A DNA stretch of 44,683 nt, from the IMG/VR virus record IMGVR_UViG_3300005617_000015, positions 1 through 44,683 of that record. One strand, given 5' to 3'. The notes under the pieces are model-generated. The model was not told the DNA's origin. It made no database searches and worked only from the letters and a program-made list of their open reading frames with translations. Origin of the DNA: a virus. The position numbers and the translations under genes were made by a program. Below, in pieces: positions 37,381 through 43,328 of the stretch; position 1 is the stretch's first letter; each line of letters begins with the position of its first letter.

Positions 37381-37617
37381 ATGGATATTCACCCGCTCCG
37401 AACTCATCGCCTTTCAAAGACGCCTCGCCAGTCGCAGGCCGACCTTGCCCAACAGCTCGGTGTGTCCAGACTGACCGTGCTTCGTTGGGAAGCCGGCATC
37501 CGCAAGATCGACGAGAGCAAGGTCTTCAACGTCGCAAAGATCACGGGCATCCCGGCGAAGGAATTGCGCCCTGATCTCGTGCTTCGTCTTGAACAGCTTG
37601 TGGGTGGTGATCAGTGA
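37381..37617 (+). CDS. Cro-like regulator (XRE family), probably leaderless
   Basis: The 78-residue protein has a helix-turn-helix (TPRQSQADLAQQLGVSRLTVLRWEAGIRKIDE, ~14-45), typical of Cro/XRE proteins. It is the first gene after the rightward promoter and opposes the cI-like gene. ATG 37381 coincides with the predicted transcription start and lacks a Shine-Dalgarno sequence, which suggests leaderless translation, as for lambda cI from PRM. It should repress the cI side and lower early transcription late in infection. The end overlaps a leftward gene by 7 nt. Confidence 0.82.
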   Translation: MDIHPLRTHRLSKTPRQSQADLAQQLGVSRLTVLRWEAGIRKIDESKVFNVAKITGIPAKELRPDLVLRLEQLVGGDQ

Positions 37618-37856
37618 GCCAGTCTCGCCCCGCTCCAGATCATTATCCCCTTGGCAGCATCGTCCAGGACACGTCGCACAGCGCGATTGCCTTCCTCGGC
37701 ACCGACAAGCGACATCATGAGGTTGTACTGGGCTCCGAGCTCCAAGGTATATCCGACGCATCGAAGCAAACCGTTGACCTTTCGATAGGCTCCGAAGCCA
37801 TCAAAGTACAAAACTGGAAGGGCCGGCGCCTGCGCCAGCAGCTCGTCGTCGGTCAT
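37611..37856 (-). CDS. Small leftward hypothetical protein beside cro
   Basis: The 81-residue protein (YFDGFGAYRKVNGLLRCVGYTLELGAQYNL..., GAEEGNRAVRRVLDDAAKG) has the look of a conserved small phage protein. GGGAGACC lies upstream of ATG 37856. It is convergent with cro, and stops overlap by 7 nt. The opposite strand also holds a frame (37614-37994) starting at a GTGA overlap with cro, but its residues look random. The leftward choice is a judgement. Confidence 0.6.
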   Translation of the reverse strand: MTDDELLAQAPALPVLYFDGFGAYRKVNGLLRCVGYTLELGAQYNLMMSLVGAEEGNRAVRRVLDDAAKGIMIWSGARLAH

Positions 37857-37934
37857 GATGCTTGGTCTCCCAGCGGGAAGAACCGGCATCTAAGCACCGT
37901 CGCAAACCTGACACAAATGGATTCAATCGCGAGT

Positions 37935-37950
37935 GACAAAAACTTTTGTC
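37935..37950. promoter_or_regulatory. Perfect palindrome between divergent genes, candidate operator
   Basis: GACAAAAACTTTTGTC: 7-bp perfect arms around AC, in the ~160-bp region between the leftward gene at 37856 and the rightward gene at 38018. It differs from the four 17-bp switch operators, so another regulator (phage or host) may bind here. Confidence 0.55.
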
Positions 37951-38017
37951 GCAGCCGCGCGGAACATCACCAACTGTCAACGGTGCTGTCGTGAGCAATT
38001 TTATACATATTCGAGAT

Positions 38018-38272
38018 ATGAGCAGCCGGACTGCGCACGACGGGGGCATTGTCACGCAGTCCGGCTCTCTTGGCGCCCGCGGTACTCGCGCCAATTCATA
38101 TCCGCCGCTTCCTCATGGAAGCATCTATGCCAGCGGCTCGCTCTTCGAATCTCCTAATCCGTTCGAGCCCGGCCTTCACAAATTCAGCTTGATCGAGAGC
38201 GCGCTTCTTGTCTTCAGCGCTGCTGCCTCGTTCGTCATCACCGTTTTCATTCTTCTGTTCGTGGGGCTCTGA
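38018..38272 (+). CDS. Small C-terminal-anchored membrane protein
   Basis: The 84-residue protein has a polar, Gly/Ser/Pro-rich first half (HDGGIVTQSGSLGARGTRANSYPPLPHGS) and a C-terminal membrane segment (LVFSAAASFVITVFILLFVGL). Such tail-anchored proteins could act as early exclusion or signalling factors. ATG 38018 is preferred; the TTG at 37946 would overlap the palindrome region. Ends 3 nt before the HNH-AP2 gene. Confidence 0.58.
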   Translation: MSSRTAHDGGIVTQSGSLGARGTRANSYPPLPHGSIYASGSLFESPNPFEPGLHKFSLIESALLVFSAAASFVITVFILLFVGL

Positions 38273-38275
38273 CGC

Positions 38276-38797
38276 ATGCCACACGAAGTGAGCACAGGCA
38301 CGTTGACCGTTGAAAGGCTCAGGTGGCTTCTCGATTATGATCCTGAGACCGGAATCTTCAGGTGGAAAAATCGCGATAATAGACCCGATTTTATCGGAAG
38401 AGTGGCTGGCTGCGTTTCCCGATTGCACGGCTATCGCGTCATACGCATCGACGGCTTCCTCTACAAAGCAGGCCGGTTGGCGTGGCTCTACTGCACAGGT
38501 CAATGGCCTTCGCAATTGATCGACCATGCGGATGGTCGGAGGGATAATGACGCATTCGCGAATTTGAGAGAGGCTAGCAGCCACCAGAACTGTTCCAACA
38601 AGGCCTATGTTTCCTCCATATCCGGATTCAAGGGCGTTTTCTGGAACGCGCGCCGGCAACGTTTTGTCGCGCGCATCACAGTCAATAGGAAGTCTGTCTA
38701 CCTCGGAACCTTCAAGTGTCCGAGGGAAGCCGCCAGTGCCTACAACGTCGGCGCCGTCTTGCTGGTTGGTAAGTTCGCGCGAATTAATCAGATTTGA
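38276..38797 (+). CDS. HNH homing endonuclease with AP2 DNA-binding domain
   Basis: The 173-residue protein has the HNH_3 core (residues ~15-95: DYDPETGIFRWKNR, GYRVIRIDGFLYKAGRLAWLYCTGQWP, IDHADGRRDNDAFANLREAS) and an AP2 domain (~115-165: SGFKGVFWNARRQRFVARITVNRKSVYLGTFKCPREAASAYN). This pair is the common homing-endonuclease form in phages. It lies between the immunity region and the replication genes and can insert by copying into cut sites. Start ATG 38276. Confidence 0.9.
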   Translation: MPHEVSTGTLTVERLRWLLDYDPETGIFRWKNRDNRPDFIGRVAGCVSRLHGYRVIRIDGFLYKAGRLAWLYCTGQWPSQLIDHADGRRDNDAFANLREASSHQNCSNKAYVSSISGFKGVFWNARRQRFVARITVNRKSVYLGTFKCPREAASAYNVGAVLLVGKFARINQI

Positions 38798-38902
38798 GAC
38801 CAGCCGATCGGCGGCCAGGCCGATTGGTTGAAACGGATCAAAGTTGTCTTGTGTGAGTGTGTCCTTCGCCATGAAACCAACCATGGCAGAGGAAAAATCC
38901 AA

Positions 38903-39262
38903 ATGTTGGAGAAGTGGTCCAAGATGAGTGCCCGAGAAGCGATGATCGCACTAGCAGGCAGGCCCCCGATGCACGGCGAATTGCCGCGGTGGCTGGAGAA
39001 GGTTTCGAAGGCCGCCGGCATTTCATTCCGAACCGCCAAGTCTCTTTGGAATGAAGAGATCAAGGACCCCAACCACCTGGCCGCGAAGGCTATCCGGCAG
39101 CAAGCTCAAATTGAAGAAGCGAGGCGTGATGCGAAAGTGGTTGCGAACTTTTTTAATAGCCACGCTCAAGCGCTTTCCAATGTCGATCCGGATTTTCATC
39201 GGGATCAGATTGATGCGTTCCTCGAAGCGGCGCGCATTGTTGGCGGTCGAAATCGCACCTGA
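38903..39262 (+). CDS. Small DNA-binding-like protein
   Basis: The 119-residue protein starts at ATG 38903 (GAGGA 9 nt upstream). It has a helix-turn-helix-like part (KWSKMSAREAMIALAG..., ELPRWLEKVSKAAGISFRTAKSLWNEEIKDP, ~residues 20-53) and a helical C-terminus. It may be an early regulator or replication accessory factor. The longer frame from 38828 lacks a ribosome site. Confidence 0.64.
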   Translation: MLEKWSKMSAREAMIALAGRPPMHGELPRWLEKVSKAAGISFRTAKSLWNEEIKDPNHLAAKAIRQQAQIEEARRDAKVVANFFNSHAQALSNVDPDFHRDQIDAFLEAARIVGGRNRT

Positions 39263-39280
39263 AATCAATGGGGGGAAGTG

Positions 39281-39796
39281 ATGGAAGAGAGTATCCAGTT
39301 CAAGACATACCAAGAGACTCTGCGCGCCAAAAACGCACACTCTTGCAACGCGCTGCTATCGCGCCTGATGAAATTCCACGTCACCGCGATAGCGAAGCCG
39401 GTGACCATCATCGAGCCCGCGCGCGAGCCTGAGCTTCCGCCGCAGCCCGTTGATCCAAGATGGATCAAGGCGATCGAAGAGGTCGTAGTTGAGGACGCGC
39501 CAGATCCAAAGGGGCCGTCTGTCAAGGACATCAAGCGCTGCGTGGCGCAGCACTTCAACCTGTCTCTGCGCGATCTGGAATCGCCACGGCGGTTTGCCAA
39601 GATCGTCGTGCCCAGGCAGATCGCGTTCTATCTCGCGCGCAAGCTGACGACGAGGAGCTTCCCCGACATCGGTCGCAGGTTCGGCGGCAAGGACCACACC
39701 ACGATCCTGCACGCCTGCAAGATCGTTGCGCGGCGGATGGAGGCCGACCCCAAGCTGGCGGAAACCGTTCGCTGTCTTGAGGAGCAACTGACATGA
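39281..39796 (+). CDS. Phage protein with DnaA domain IV only
   Basis: The 171-residue protein has a variable first half (Pro-rich linker at ~45-60) and a C-terminal domain (~80-155) matching DnaA domain IV: VKDIKRCVAQHFNLSLRDLES, RQIAFYLARKLTTRSFPDIGRRFGGKDHTTILHACKIV. The GGKDHTT motif (135-141) is the DnaA-box-reading signature. It has no AAA+ ATPase domain, so it cannot act as a full initiator. It may bind DnaA boxes on the phage or compete with host DnaA. GGGGGGAAG precedes ATG 39281; GTG 39278 is an alternative. Confidence 0.9.
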   Translation: MEESIQFKTYQETLRAKNAHSCNALLSRLMKFHVTAIAKPVTIIEPAREPELPPQPVDPRWIKAIEEVVVEDAPDPKGPSVKDIKRCVAQHFNLSLRDLESPRRFAKIVVPRQIAFYLARKLTTRSFPDIGRRFGGKDHTTILHACKIVARRMEADPKLAETVRCLEEQLT

Positions 39797-39972
39797 CACC
39801 GATCCACCTCATCGCCCGCCGCATGCAGCGGCTGCCCCTTCACCACCAGATCGCACACCTCCGCGCCCTGGTGGCCGACGAGAAGCCCCGCAGCGTCCGC
39901 CGTATCGAGCTCGAAGCGCTGCTCAAGGAGCGGCTGACAAAGCAACTCCGCAAGGAGAACCGGGCAGCATGA
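39793..39972 (+). CDS. Small basic helical protein, 59 residues
   Basis: Starts at ATG 39793 in an ATGA overlap with the DnaA-like gene and ends at TGA 39970-39972 in an overlap with the next ATG. The peptide is basic (LIARRMQRLPLHHQIAHLRALVADEKPRSVRRIELEALLKERL), a helical, Arg-rich protein. It is below usual size limits, but both junctions are coupled. Confidence 0.66.
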   Translation: MTPIHLIARRMQRLPLHHQIAHLRALVADEKPRSVRRIELEALLKERLTKQLRKENRAA

Positions 39973-40148
39973 ACGTCACCGAGCATCGCCCCCCGCTCAA
40001 GCGGATAGACTTCGGCCTGAAGCCGCGTCCAATCGAGCCTGATCCAGTAAATCTTGATTTGCTTTCTCTGTACACAGAGCAGGAACGCATCATGCACCTC
40101 CTGAGGCAGTGCGCGGAAGGCTGCAACGCGGTGGGAGGTGAGGCATGA
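39969..40148 (+). CDS. Small protein, 59 residues
   Basis: Starts at ATG 39969 and stops at TGA 40146-40148, overlapping both neighbours. Polar first part (LKRIDFGLKPRPIEPDPVN), then helix LLSLYTEQERIMHLLRQCAEGC with two Cys. Function unknown. It is part of a tightly coupled chain from the DnaA-like gene to the GapR-like gene. Confidence 0.62.
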   Translation: MNVTEHRPPLKRIDFGLKPRPIEPDPVNLDLLSLYTEQERIMHLLRQCAEGCNAVGGEA

Positions 40149-40372
40149 CCGTCGCCAAGCTAGCTTACCTCACGTCGCCGGCTCCGGATCGGTACCTGTT
40201 GAACATTCAGGCATTCGGCTCCGATGAACTTCTGCGGTTTGAGATCGCGGAATGTCACCTCGCCAACATCGTCGTAGATGGTGCGTCCTTCGCACTGCGT
40301 AAAAGTCACCGCGTTCCCAACAACTCAAGCCAGGAGAGCGCAGATGGCGATGATCGGCGACAATCAACTTAA
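40145..40372 (+). CDS. Small beta-rich hypothetical protein
   Basis: The 75-residue protein has strand-like stretches (KLAYLTSPAPDRYLLNIQAFGSDELLRFEIAECHLANIVVDGASFAL) and a polar tail (RVPNNSSQESADGDDRRQST). It starts in an ATGA overlap and runs 29 nt into the GapR-like gene. The tail is probably disordered. Confidence 0.6.
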   Translation: MTVAKLAYLTSPAPDRYLLNIQAFGSDELLRFEIAECHLANIVVDGASFALRKSHRVPNNSSQESADGDDRRQST

Positions 40373-40583
40373 ATCGATTTTGGAGCGGATCAACCGCCTC
40401 GAAGACCAGAAGAAAGAGATCAGCCAGGATATCAGCGAGGTTTACCTGGAAGCAAAGGGTAATGGACTGAATCCCAAGGCACTGCGGAAAATAGTCCGCG
40501 ATCAGCGTGCCGACGCCAAGAAGGCCGCCGAGCTGCAGGCTGACGTCGACGCCTATATGGCTGTGCTGGGGGCTGTCGCTTAA
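40344..40583 (+). CDS. GapR-like nucleoid-associated protein (DUF2312)
   Basis: The 79-residue protein matches the GapR/DUF2312 family of Alphaproteobacteria: QLKSILERINRLEDQKKEISQDISEVYLEAKGNGLNPKALRKIVRDQRAD. The AEAKGNG motif sits here as YLEAKGNG. GapR forms dimers that clasp overtwisted DNA and helps replication and topoisomerase action. AGGAGAG lies 6 nt before ATG 40344. A phage copy next to replication genes suggests a role in replicating phage DNA or in host nucleoid takeover. It also anchors the host to Alphaproteobacteria. Confidence 0.92.
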   Translation: MAMIGDNQLKSILERINRLEDQKKEISQDISEVYLEAKGNGLNPKALRKIVRDQRADAKKAAELQADVDAYMAVLGAVA

Positions 40584-41516
40584 GTGGCCCGCATTCGCAC
40601 CATAAAGCCGGAATTCTTCAGACACGCGGATCTATACGAAGCGGAGAAAGAGACCGGCTTGCCGTTGCGGCTGGCTTTCGCTGGGCTTTGGACTGCCGCG
40701 GATCGCGAAGGACGCTTCAAGTGGCGGCCGCGCGAGCTGAAGCTGGACTGCCTGCCTCATGATGATGTGGACTTTTCACGCGTGCTCGACGCGTTGACCA
40801 CGCGTGGCTGGCTCGTGCGGTACGCGGTAAATGGAGTTGAGTACGGCGCAATCCCAACCTGGGGCGCCCATCAGGTCATAAACAATCGCGAAACCGCCTC
40901 TGTCATTCCTCCCCCTAGCGAAAACAATGGGTTGACGCGTGAGGCGCGCGTGAACGACGCGACGCCCACGCCCCTTGTGCAAGTCCAAGTGGAAGGGAAG
41001 GGAAGGGAAGGGGAAAGGAAAGAAACAGAAGCTAACGCTTCTGGCGCTGACGCGCCGCTCGATCCTTCGATTCCTGAACGCGAGTATTTTGTTCGAGGAA
41101 GAGCAGTTCTCGGTAAAGGCTCAGGTGGCCTCATCGCCAAGCTCCTGAAAGCCAAGGGCGGAAACGTTGCCTTGGCGAGAGCTGCGATCGAGCAGGCCTC
41201 CCAAAAGCAAAACTCAACCGAATACATCGCAGCGATTTGCCGTGGCCCGCCGGCTGCAAAGCCCCTGACAGCCCACCAACACGAACGCGAAACAGGAAGG
41301 GAAATCCTCAATGCACTCCGCGATGCAAGCAGCCGAGAGAATCCTGAGTTTCTACGATACGATACCGGCGATGGACCCGAAGGCCTTCGCGGCGGGGTTC
41401 GTGGAGCTCTTGTCGATCTATCCGCAGCCCGTGATCGAGCGGGCGATGAGCCCATCGAGGGGCCTCGCGCCGCTGGTCAGCTATCCCAATCTCGCCAAGT
41501 ACCGCGAACATCTTGA
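40584..41516 (+). CDS. Replication initiation-type protein
   Basis: The 310-residue protein starts at GTG 40584 directly after the GapR stop. Residues 1-110 form a winged-helix-like domain (IRTIKPEFFRHADLYEAEKETGLPLRLAFAGLWTAADREGRFKWRPRELKLDCLP), like phage replisome-organiser proteins. Then comes a low-complexity linker from a GGGAA-repeat tract (~138-150), and a helical part around 155-240. The C-terminal ~70 residues share bases with the next gene, which begins at 41311; both frames look coding. This recalls lambda O, where the origin lies in the gene. Confidence 0.78.
   Translation: MARIRTIKPEFFRHADLYEAEKETGLPLRLAFAGLWTAADREGRFKWRPRELKLDCLPHDDVDFSRVLDALTTRGWLVRYAVNGVEYGAIPTWGAHQVINNRETASVIPPPSENNGLTREARVNDATPTPLVQVQVEGKGREGERKETEANASGADAPLDPSIPEREYFVRGRAVLGKGSGGLIAKLLKAKGGNVALARAAIEQASQKQNSTEYIAAICRGPPAAKPLTAHQHERETGREILNALRDASSRENPEFLRYDTGDGPEGLRGGVRGALVDLSAARDRAGDEPIEGPRAAGQLSQSRQVPRTS
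40995..41013 (+). other. Four G-runs in a GGGAA-repeat tract (G-quadruplex candidate, origin candidate)
   Basis: Three or four G's each at 40995-40997, 41000-41002, 41005-41007 and 41010-41013, with 2-nt loops, fit the intramolecular G-quadruplex rule. It lies in the linker of the replication gene, where lambdoid phages keep the origin. The purine-only stretch around it (40990-41024) could also slip in replication. Confidence 0.7.
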
Positions 41517-41682
41517 GGCCTGGGCGAAGGAGTATTGGATCGATCGGGAGCGGGAGGAGCGCATCAACCGCAAACATCTCCCTGAGCCGCCGGCCAATCC
41601 TGAAATGGAGGCGCGGGTTGCAAAAGGCCTGCGTGAATTGGCCGAACAGCTCAAGGCCGGCATCGGCCCGAGTTCGCAATGA
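41311..41682 (+). CDS. Replication-region protein overlapping the initiator gene
   Basis: The 123-residue protein starts at ATG 41311 (GGAAGGGAAA upstream), inside the preceding gene and in another frame, with 206 nt of overlap. Its sequence looks natural (AAERILSFYDTIPAMDPKAFAAGFVELLSIYPQPVIERAM, LVSYPNLAKYREHLEAWAKEYW), and such proteins follow the initiator gene in related rhizobial prophages. It may be a helicase-loader-like factor. The role is inferred from order. Confidence 0.76.
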   Translation: MHSAMQAAERILSFYDTIPAMDPKAFAAGFVELLSIYPQPVIERAMSPSRGLAPLVSYPNLAKYREHLEAWAKEYWIDREREERINRKHLPEPPANPEMEARVAKGLRELAEQLKAGIGPSSQ

Positions 41683-41903
41683 TCCGCGACCCCTCAGACG
41701 GCACAGTGCGGCCGATCGTTCAGGAAGGCATCGACGCAGCCGGCAAGCTTGGCAGGGCTCGCGTCGAACAATCGGCTGAGCGCCTTGGGCTTCCTGCGCC
41801 CGACACCGGCCTCCGCCAGCCCACCTGGACAGACGCGCAAGAGCGGCTGGAGGAAAGCCGGAAGTGGATTCGAGACTACCACGCGAAGAAGGGAACACCA
41901 TGA
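41679..41903 (+). CDS. Small helical protein
   Basis: The 74-residue protein starts in an ATGA overlap with the previous gene and ends in another with the next. It is charged and helical (IVQEGIDAAGKLGRARVEQSAERLGL, AQERLEESRKWIRDYHAKKG). No motif. Confidence 0.66.
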   Translation: MIRDPSDGTVRPIVQEGIDAAGKLGRARVEQSAERLGLPAPDTGLRQPTWTDAQERLEESRKWIRDYHAKKGTP

Positions 41904-42490
41904 ACGGGGCAACGCAATTGGCTAAGAACTTCCGCCGTCAGGGCATCCGATCCAAGTTCAACGGAAAGCCGAATCCGCTGCATCCGCATGACCGAATGTC
42001 AACGGACACGCTTGCGGCCGGGGAATACGCTCCGCTTGTCGTCGCAGATCCATACGACCGATCGGACAAGATCGAGGTCAAGCGCCAGCTCCGTTGCGAC
42101 CCGCTCGCTCGATTGCATGCGCATCACCAGATCGACGAAGCACAATACCATGCCGGCCGGTACTATCAACGCGACTGGGAGACTGCAGAGCGTGGACCTC
42201 GGGCGATCGACCCGACCAAGGAAGCTGTGGACGGCGGACGCATGCCGGAACCCCTCACAGATCGCCAGGTGAAGGCCAGCAAGCGTCTTGTCGCGCTGGA
42301 GCCAAAGCTGGGCGTCGCCATGCTCTCGCTCACCCAGGCCGTTCTAATCGGCAAGCTGAGCATAGATAGCTACTCGACTGCGCAGGGCAGGACAGGGGCG
42401 CGCTGGGCGAACTACTACGGGAAGATGTTCCGTGACGGGCTCGACGTGCTTGCTGTTGAGTACGGGCTAGCGGCGAGGCGCGCGCAGTGA
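41900..42490 (+). CDS. DUF6456-like protein, possible late-gene regulator
   Basis: The 196-residue protein has the region RQLRCDPLARLHAHHQIDEAQYHAGRYYQRDWETAERGPRAIDPTKEAVDGGRMPEPLTDRQVKASKRL, followed by a helical half ending in RDGLDVLAVEYGLA. This is the DUF6456 layout known from alphaproteobacterial regulators. It is near the end of the early operon and before the terminator and terS, where lambda has Q. It might switch on late genes by activation or antitermination. Start ATG 41900 (ATGA overlap). Confidence 0.7.
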   Translation: MNGATQLAKNFRRQGIRSKFNGKPNPLHPHDRMSTDTLAAGEYAPLVVADPYDRSDKIEVKRQLRCDPLARLHAHHQIDEAQYHAGRYYQRDWETAERGPRAIDPTKEAVDGGRMPEPLTDRQVKASKRLVALEPKLGVAMLSLTQAVLIGKLSIDSYSTAQGRTGARWANYYGKMFRDGLDVLAVEYGLAARRAQ

Positions 42491-42690
42491 AGAATGACAA
42501 CGATCTGATTTTAGAACGGATGAGGGGCATCCCAATACAGGAGGGAACGTGGATGGATAAGTTCGATCCACAAAACCCAAATAAGTACTGGGCCAACGAC
42601 AATGAGCCAGATGATCCGCGCCGCGATTGCCCGTGGAAATGTCGGCCTGGCGATCCAAAATGCCAGTGCGCTAATCGGCAGACCATCTGA
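42487..42690 (+). CDS. Small Cys-rich protein at the end of the early operon
   Basis: The 67-residue protein starts at GTG 42487 (GTGA overlap). It is acidic with a Cys cluster at its end (CPWKCRPGDPKCQC), probably a small metal site. Internal ATG 42553 (MDKFDPQNPNKYW) is an alternative start. Its stop lies ~100 nt before the strong terminator. Not recognised. Confidence 0.58.
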   Translation: MKNDNDLILERMRGIPIQEGTWMDKFDPQNPNKYWANDNEPDDPRRDCPWKCRPGDPKCQCANRQTI

Positions 42691-42791
42691 CTTCGAGTTT
42701 GTATGTCATGCAAATCACCTGATAAGCACCATCATCCCGAGCGTTTGACAGTTTCGCCGCTTGGGCTTTCGACCCCATACCTCCGAGAACC

Positions 42792-42818
42792 TGCCCGGAC
42801 CCCCATCCGGGCATTTTT
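42792..42818 (+). terminator. Strong terminator between early and late genes
   Basis: TGCCCGGA (42792-42799) pairs with TCCGGGCA (42806-42813), 8 bp with a 6-nt loop, followed by TTTTT. It ends the early rightward operon just before terS. Late transcription must start downstream, read through it, or both. An upstream TTGACA-like element lies near 42748, without a good -10, so the late promoter is unclear. Confidence 0.9.
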
Positions 42819-42836
42819 CGTTTGCAGCAGGTAACT

Positions 42837-43328
42837 ATGCCAGCTCTCGACAACCCCAAGCACGAGCGGTTCGCTCAAGAGCTAGCAAAGGGAAAATCGG
42901 CCGACGAAGCGTATGTCATTGCCGGGTACAAGAAAAACCGCGGCAACGCTTCAACGCTAAAGCAGGATCAAAGCATTTTAGACAGAGTGTCTGATCTTCT
43001 GTCTGAACGCGAGGTTATCCACGCTCAGGCGACCGCTGATGCGATTAAATCGACGGCCCTTACCAAGGAGTGGGTCATCGAAACGCTCAAGGAGAACGTC
43101 GCCAGGGCGATGCAGGCCATAGAGGTCAAGCGAGCCGATGGCGAAGGAACGGGCGAATATCAGTATCAGGGCAGCGTTGCGAACAAGGCGCTGGAGTTGC
43201 TCGGCAAGGAACTTGGCATGTTCGTGGATCGCGCCATAACCGAGAATGTGAACACCAATTATGTTGTCTCAGGAGACCCGATCGACAACGTCGAGGACTG
43301 GGAACGGGAGCACGCTCCAAAGCACTAA
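42837..43328 (+). CDS. Terminase small subunit
   Basis: The 163-residue protein starts at ATG 42837 and has an N-terminal helix-turn-helix (KHERFAQELAKGKSADEAYVIAGYKKNRGNASTLKQ, residues ~7-42), typical of small terminases. A helical oligomerisation region follows (LTKEWVIETLKENVARAMQAIEVK). The end interacts with TerL. It recognises the packaging site. Its 3' end overlaps terL by 68 nt. The TTG 42822 start adds residues without a ribosome site. Confidence 0.87.
   Translation: MPALDNPKHERFAQELAKGKSADEAYVIAGYKKNRGNASTLKQDQSILDRVSDLLSEREVIHAQATADAIKSTALTKEWVIETLKENVARAMQAIEVKRADGEGTGEYQYQGSVANKALELLGKELGMFVDRAITENVNTNYVVSGDPIDNVEDWEREHAPKH

Noticed and set aside
37614-37994. Plus-strand frame starting in a GTGA overlap with the cro-like stop
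   Set aside because: The overlap is attractive, but its residues look random and it crosses the palindrome. The minus-strand frame has a ribosome site and a natural protein sequence.
38096-38902. 268-codon minus-strand frame opposite the HNH-AP2 gene
   Set aside because: The plus strand encodes recognisable HNH and AP2 domains. The minus product lacks any motif and covers three plus-strand genes.
42747-42776. Complete sigma-70 promoter for the late operon
   Set aside because: TTGACA is present, but the bases 17 nt downstream (TTCGAC) are a poor -10, so it is mentioned only as a possible element.
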